This document shows, in pieces, positions 60,521-64,000 of a DNA stretch of 64,000 bases. The translations under genes and the position numbers were made by a program. Position 1 is the first letter of the stretch, and each line of letters opens with the position of its first letter. Source of the stretch: an uncultured Ruthenibacterium sp. (lineage in GTDB: Bacteria > Bacillota > Clostridia > Oscillospirales > Ruminococcaceae); contig CAJUMH010000012.1 of assembly GCA_910587145.1 (NCBI GenBank), forward strand, positions 1 through 64,000, given 5' to 3'. Under the pieces are notes generated by a model. It was given only the letters and a program-made list of their open reading frames with translations, did no database searches and was not told the origin of the DNA.

Positions 60521-62014
60521 ATGCTGCTGGCGCTGGCGGCGGCGCTGGCTTTGCCTGCCTTTGCGGCGGAGCCGTGGGAGGATACAGCCCTCACCGCAAC
60601 GGGCTTTGCGAACGAGGCCGCGCTGGGAGACGGCGCGCGCAGCACCTATACCGCCGCGGGCGAGGATGCGTGCGTTACGCTTTCGCGCGCGGACGGCATT
60701 GCGGCGCTGTATATCGAATTCGACCGTGTGCCCGCGCCGTGGACGCTGACGGAGCCGGCCTCCGGGCAAACCGCCCCTGCCGGCGAAAACGCGTTTTTGC
60801 ACGAATATGTGGACGTAGCCGCGCTGCTGGGCGCGCCGGCGCAGGCACTGGAGCTGCGCTTTCCGGTGGGAACCGTCGTGGCCGATATCTACGCCTTTCC
60901 GCAGGGAGGGCTGCCCGATTGGGTGCAGACCTGGCGCCCGCCGCTGGAGCAGGCCGATCTGATGCTGATCTCTTCGCATTCCGATGACGAACAGCTCTTT
61001 TTTGCCGGCCTGCTGCCCTACTACGCGGTAGAGCGCAGGCTGGATGTGCAGGTGGCCTATTTGGTGCAGCACTTCGAGGCGATGGGCGTGCAGGAGCACC
61101 GCCGCCCGCACGAGCAGCTGGACGGCCTGTGGACGGTGGGCGTGCGCGCGTATCCCCTCATCTCCGATCTTCCGGATCTGTTTTCGGAGGGAAAATCGCA
61201 CGAGACCGCGCTGTCGGCCGCGCTTGCGGCGTATGCCTCGGCCGATCGCGATTACGATGATTTTGCGGCTTACCTTACCGCCTGTATCCGCCGCTGCAAA
61301 CCGCTTGTGGTGGTTTCGCACGATTGGAACGGCGAATATGGGCACGGCACGCATGTGCTGTGCGCCGATACAATCTCCACTGTCATCGAAGCCGCGGCCG
61401 ATCTTTCGCAGTACCCCGAGAGCGCCGGCTACGGCGCCTGGCATCCGGAAAAAACCTATCTGCACCTGTATGCCGAAAACCCTCTTGTAATGGATCTTGA
61501 TACGCCGTATGAGAGCCTCGGCGGCAAAACGCCCTTCGAGGTGACGCAGGACGGCTTTGCGTGCCACAAAAGCCAGCATTGGACATGGTTTTACGAATGG
61601 ATCTACGGCACAGACGCATCCCCCATTACAAAGGCATCACAGATCCGACACTATTCCCCCTGCTTTTACGGCCTGTTCGATACGCAGGTGGGGCCGGACG
61701 TAAACGGCGGCGACATGTTTGAAAACATCGAAACCTACGCGCAGCGCCGTCGGCGTGCCGCCGAGGAGGAGGCCGCCCGCCAAAAGGCCGAGGAAGAAGC
61801 CCGGCGCGCCGAAGAAGAAGCGGCCGCCCGCCAAAGGGCCGAGGAAGAGGCCCGGCGCGCCGAAGAAGCGGCCGCCCGCGCCGCGCAAAAAAGCCGGCAA
61901 GCGCTGCTTTGCGCGGCGCTCGCCGCGCTGTGCGCCGTATGCGTTCTGCTGGCCGTTCGGGTGCTGGGGCACAGGCGGCGTTCAAAAAGGCGGCATCCAA
62001 AGAGAAAAGATTGA
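60521..62014 (+). CDS. Secreted, membrane-tethered PIG-L family protein
   Basis: A protein of ~497 aa. The N-terminal hydrophobic segment MLLALAAALALPAFAAEPW looks like a signal peptide cut at AFA. An N-terminal β-rich domain precedes the PIG-L fold: zinc motif SSHSDDEQLFFAGLLPYY and VVVSHDWNGEYGHGTHVLCADTI. The C-terminus has an Ala/Glu/Arg coiled coil built from repeats (residues ~415-465), one transmembrane helix (ALLCAALAALCAVCVLLAV) and a basic tail. The first ATG has no ribosome binding site and gives a signal without positive charges. Five codons upstream, ACG-AAA-CGT-TTT-CTG lies seven bases after GGAGGG, so ACG may be the real (or mutated) start. It probably deacetylates an envelope glycopolymer. 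Confidence 0.82.
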   Translation: MLLALAAALALPAFAAEPWEDTALTATGFANEAALGDGARSTYTAAGEDACVTLSRADGIAALYIEFDRVPAPWTLTEPASGQTAPAGENAFLHEYVDVAALLGAPAQALELRFPVGTVVADIYAFPQGGLPDWVQTWRPPLEQADLMLISSHSDDEQLFFAGLLPYYAVERRLDVQVAYLVQHFEAMGVQEHRRPHEQLDGLWTVGVRAYPLISDLPDLFSEGKSHETALSAALAAYASADRDYDDFAAYLTACIRRCKPLVVVSHDWNGEYGHGTHVLCADTISTVIEAAADLSQYPESAGYGAWHPEKTYLHLYAENPLVMDLDTPYESLGGKTPFEVTQDGFACHKSQHWTWFYEWIYGTDASPITKASQIRHYSPCFYGLFDTQVGPDVNGGDMFENIETYAQRRRRAAEEEAARQKAEEEARRAEEEAAARQRAEEEARRAEEAAARAAQKSRQALLCAALAALCAVCVLLAVRVLGHRRRSKRRHPKRKD

Positions 62015-62039
62015 CCGAAGAGGAAGGGAAATACCGTTC

Positions 62040-63623
62040 ATGAACAATACGCACAGCAGTAAGGCCGCAGCGTCTGCCGCCCCGGCACCCTGTCGGGACA
62101 GAGGGCACCGCGCGCGTTTTTGGCGCGGCTATCTGATCTTCGTCGCCGTGCTGGCGCTGGCGGTGCTGGCCGCGTGCCTGTATGTCCGCGGTGTTTTGAA
62201 GGAATACGAAGCCTCCCAGCCCATCTATCAGGTAGAGGCCGCGCTTGCTCAGCTGGCCGGCGAGGCGCAGGCGGGCACGCTCTGGAGCCGCTACAGCCTG
62301 CCGGAGCCGGAGCCCGGCCGCTTTGAGGAAGGGCAGGACGTGCGCGCGGCGTATGCGGCGCTGCTCTGCAGCGACGAGATCGACTGCGTAAAGCAGACAG
62401 CGCGCCGGCAGGACGATCACATCTGCTACGACGTAAAGGCCGGCGGCCTTGTTCTGGCCGAGATCGAGCTTCGCCCGCAGGGAGAGCCGAAAACGCAGCT
62501 CACCATCCTCACGCAGCAGGCGTGGGCGGTGGAGGCGGTGCGGCCGGTGCTGCGCACACACGATTACACGCTGCAGGTGCCGGAGGGCTTTGCCGTGCGC
62601 GTCAACGGGCTGCAGGCGGCGCCGGAAGAGGGCGTGCCCAACGGCGCCGGCAGTATAGACTATGTGTTTTCCGGCCTCTGGCTGCAGCCGGAGGTGGAGG
62701 TGCTCGATCCCACAGGCGCGCGCGCCAACCTCACGTTCCGCGGGGATAAGATCGTGCCGGAGATCTACCGCTACGATATAACACTTCCGGCGGCGCTGAC
62801 GGTGACGGTGGACGGCGCGCCGCACGAGGGAACGGATGACGGAGACGGCCGCGTGCGCCACGATATCATCCGTCTGGAAAAACCGGCGGTTGAGGTGCGG
62901 GACGGTTTTGGCAATGCCGTTGCGTTTGACGGCAAGGGCGATCTTCCCCTGACGGCCATGACCGTGCGCGCGGACAGCCGCTACACCGTTGCGGCGGCGG
63001 GCCAAACGCTTACGCCGGACAGCACGGGCCCCGTGCCGGAATATGAGGTGTTCTCCGATTTTGTGCCGGAGTTTCCGCAGATCTCCACCTATCATATCGC
63101 CGTTTTGCAAAAGGATGCGCCGCTTTTGGTTTGGAACGAGCAGGGCGAGCCTTTGCCGGCGGAGCCGGGCCTTTCGGAATATGAATTCACGCAGTGGAGC
63201 ACGGGCGCAGGCGATCTTCCGCCGGAAATTGCCGATGCCGTGGATGTGATGGAGGCAGCGCAGACGTGGAGCCTTTTTATGACAACCGATAAAACCTTTG
63301 CCCAGCTTGCGCCGTATCTGCTGCGCGGCTCTTACCAGTACGAGATGGCGTATAAATATGCCCACAGCATCGACATCACGTTCACCAGCATTCACACGCT
63401 GCAGGATCCTCCCTTTACGGAGGAAGCCGTCGGCAATTACGTGCGCATCGCGGAAAACTGCTTTTCCGTGGATATCCGCTTTGTCAAGCACATGCATCTG
63501 TCCAACGGCATGGATGTGGATGACGCCATGAACGACCGGTTTTACTTTGTCTATTACGACGATACCGACAACGGCCGGGACGACCCCGCATGGAAGCTCG
63601 CCGGCATTAAGGAGATTGTGTAA
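62040..63623 (+). CDS. Membrane-anchored extracellular protein of unknown function
   Basis: A 527-aa protein. A short basic N-terminus is followed by one transmembrane helix (GYLIFVAVLALAVLAACLYV, residues ~30-50), then ~470 extracellular residues. These contain a helical stretch (EASQPIYQVEAALAQLAG), two β-rich modules with VTVDGAPHEG-type hairpins resembling PEGA/TcaA-like repeats, and a C-terminal NTF2-like segment ending YYDDTDNGRDDPAWKLAGIKEIV. The start is ATG with AAGAGGAAGGG upstream, 25 bases after the preceding gene. Co-transcription with the secreted PIG-L protein suggests an envelope role. Family assignment is tentative. Confidence 0.72.
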   Translation: MNNTHSSKAAASAAPAPCRDRGHRARFWRGYLIFVAVLALAVLAACLYVRGVLKEYEASQPIYQVEAALAQLAGEAQAGTLWSRYSLPEPEPGRFEEGQDVRAAYAALLCSDEIDCVKQTARRQDDHICYDVKAGGLVLAEIELRPQGEPKTQLTILTQQAWAVEAVRPVLRTHDYTLQVPEGFAVRVNGLQAAPEEGVPNGAGSIDYVFSGLWLQPEVEVLDPTGARANLTFRGDKIVPEIYRYDITLPAALTVTVDGAPHEGTDDGDGRVRHDIIRLEKPAVEVRDGFGNAVAFDGKGDLPLTAMTVRADSRYTVAAAGQTLTPDSTGPVPEYEVFSDFVPEFPQISTYHIAVLQKDAPLLVWNEQGEPLPAEPGLSEYEFTQWSTGAGDLPPEIADAVDVMEAAQTWSLFMTTDKTFAQLAPYLLRGSYQYEMAYKYAHSIDITFTSIHTLQDPPFTEEAVGNYVRIAENCFSVDIRFVKHMHLSNGMDVDDAMNDRFYFVYYDDTDNGRDDPAWKLAGIKEIV

Positions 63624-63624
63624 C

Positions 63625-64000
63625 ATGCAGCAGACAGAGATTCAGGCGCCGGCACCCCAACGGTGGAAAGGGCTCACGGTGGGCAGCGTTTGCGCGCGGG
63701 CGCTGGCGGTACTGGCAGCGGTGTTTGTCGCCCTTGCCGCCACGCTGATGATCGCGATGCATATGATGTGCTCCGATGCGTTTCCCTCGGCGCAGCAGGT
63801 GTTCGTGACCACCGTTCTTGAAACCGGACAGCTCAAGTTTCTGGCCTCGTGGTTCCTCAGCTCCGAGAAGATCCAGGCCATCGTGGACGAGAACTCCATG
63901 CAGGCGCTGGATGCCGAGGTGGATGCCGGCCTGATCCAAATCGGCGCGGACGGCGCCGGCGAAGCGCAGGCGGATATCGAGATCCAGGAGGTATCGGGCG
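63625..64000 (+). CDS. N-terminus of a possible phosphodiester glycosidase-family protein (cut by window end)
   Basis: 125 residues are visible. A transmembrane helix (RALAVLAAVFVALAATLMIAM) is followed by CSDAFPSAQQVFVTTVLETGQLKFLASWFLSSEKIQAIVDENSM. This opening resembles clostridial membrane proteins that carry a C-terminal phosphodiester glycosidase (NAGPA-like) domain, but that domain lies outside the window. The ATG is one base after the stop of the preceding gene. It continues the envelope gene group. Confidence 0.6.
   Translation, partial: MQQTEIQAPAPQRWKGLTVGSVCARALAVLAAVFVALAATLMIAMHMMCSDAFPSAQQVFVTTVLETGQLKFLASWFLSSEKIQAIVDENSMQALDAEVDAGLIQIGADGAGEAQADIEIQEVSG

Noticed and set aside
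62771..62959. Small antisense frames inside the 62-63.6 kb gene
   Set aside because: They have no ribosome binding site or promoter and lie opposite a frame with a clear transmembrane and extracellular layout.

Overview
The window looks like a chromosomal segment of a moderately GC-rich, low-light-on-tRNA Clostridia genome, most likely an Oscillospiraceae/Ruminococcaceae-type gut anaerobe. This is inferred from the IspH-ribosomal S1 fusion next to cmk and plsC, clostridial-type housekeeping genes, AGGAGG-type ribosome binding sites, and a Tn1549-like integrative conjugative element (ICE). No tRNA, rRNA or CRISPR array was seen.

Region 1 (1-about 19.8 kb) is one end of an ICE, all genes running leftward: parA, parB, a Pro-rich lipoprotein, a 1667-aa thioester/Cna-B/VaFE surface adhesin with an IPKTG sortase signal, a 28-aa membrane peptide, four element-specific hypothetical or zinc-ribbon genes, a winged-helix-like protein, and a giant methylase/SNF2-helicase protein. 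The helicase carries a second gene, tnpV, nested in another frame. It also ends abruptly at helicase motif VI over a terminator-like hairpin. An intact IS1182-family element lies beyond parA; it is flanked by a 26-bp direct repeat that is itself a terminator stem-loop. The composition change that should mark the edge of the foreign DNA does not fall between genes: it falls inside lysS, whose last ~155 codons (the tRNA-binding domain) have ICE-like codon use.

Region 2 (about 19.8-47.9 kb) is GC-rich housekeeping chromosome: lysS with a large hairpin in its leader, a GNAT, greA, an EF-G-like GTPase, an SDR reductase, tadA, a CPBP protease, a five-repeat lipoprotein, ispH-rpsA, plsC, cmk, a MATE exporter, tex, a YfhO-type membrane protein, a yfbR-like HD phosphohydrolase, dus, a 0.7-kb intergenic region with strong promoters, terminators and tandem repeats, then polA-rimI-membrane protein-tsaD-vanY. 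Short intergenic tandem duplications of 16-19 bp recur here.

Region 3 (about 47.9-60.2 kb) is a carbohydrate utilisation locus organised around a divergent promoter region at 55.06-55.26 kb. Leftward run a lipoprotein solute-binding protein, two LplB/YtcP-type ABC permeases, a cytoplasmic BNR/Asp-box glycosidase-like protein, an RraA-like aldolase, a DgoK-type 2-keto-3-deoxy sugar-acid kinase and a KDPG-type aldolase. Rightward run a YesM-type histidine kinase (broken by a frameshift at a perfect U-UUU-UUC slippery heptamer directly after the phospho-acceptor box), a YesN-type response regulator, an aldo/keto reductase and a PIG-L deacetylase. Together they suggest sensing, import, hydrolysis and deacetylation of a glycoside, then cleavage of a 2-keto-3-deoxy acid. 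The substrate cannot be read from the sequence.

Region 4 (about 60.2-64 kb) is a rightward envelope cluster: a secreted, membrane-tethered PIG-L family protein with a suspicious ACG codon at the expected start, a membrane-anchored extracellular protein, and the start of a gene resembling phosphodiester glycosidase-family proteins, cut by the window edge.
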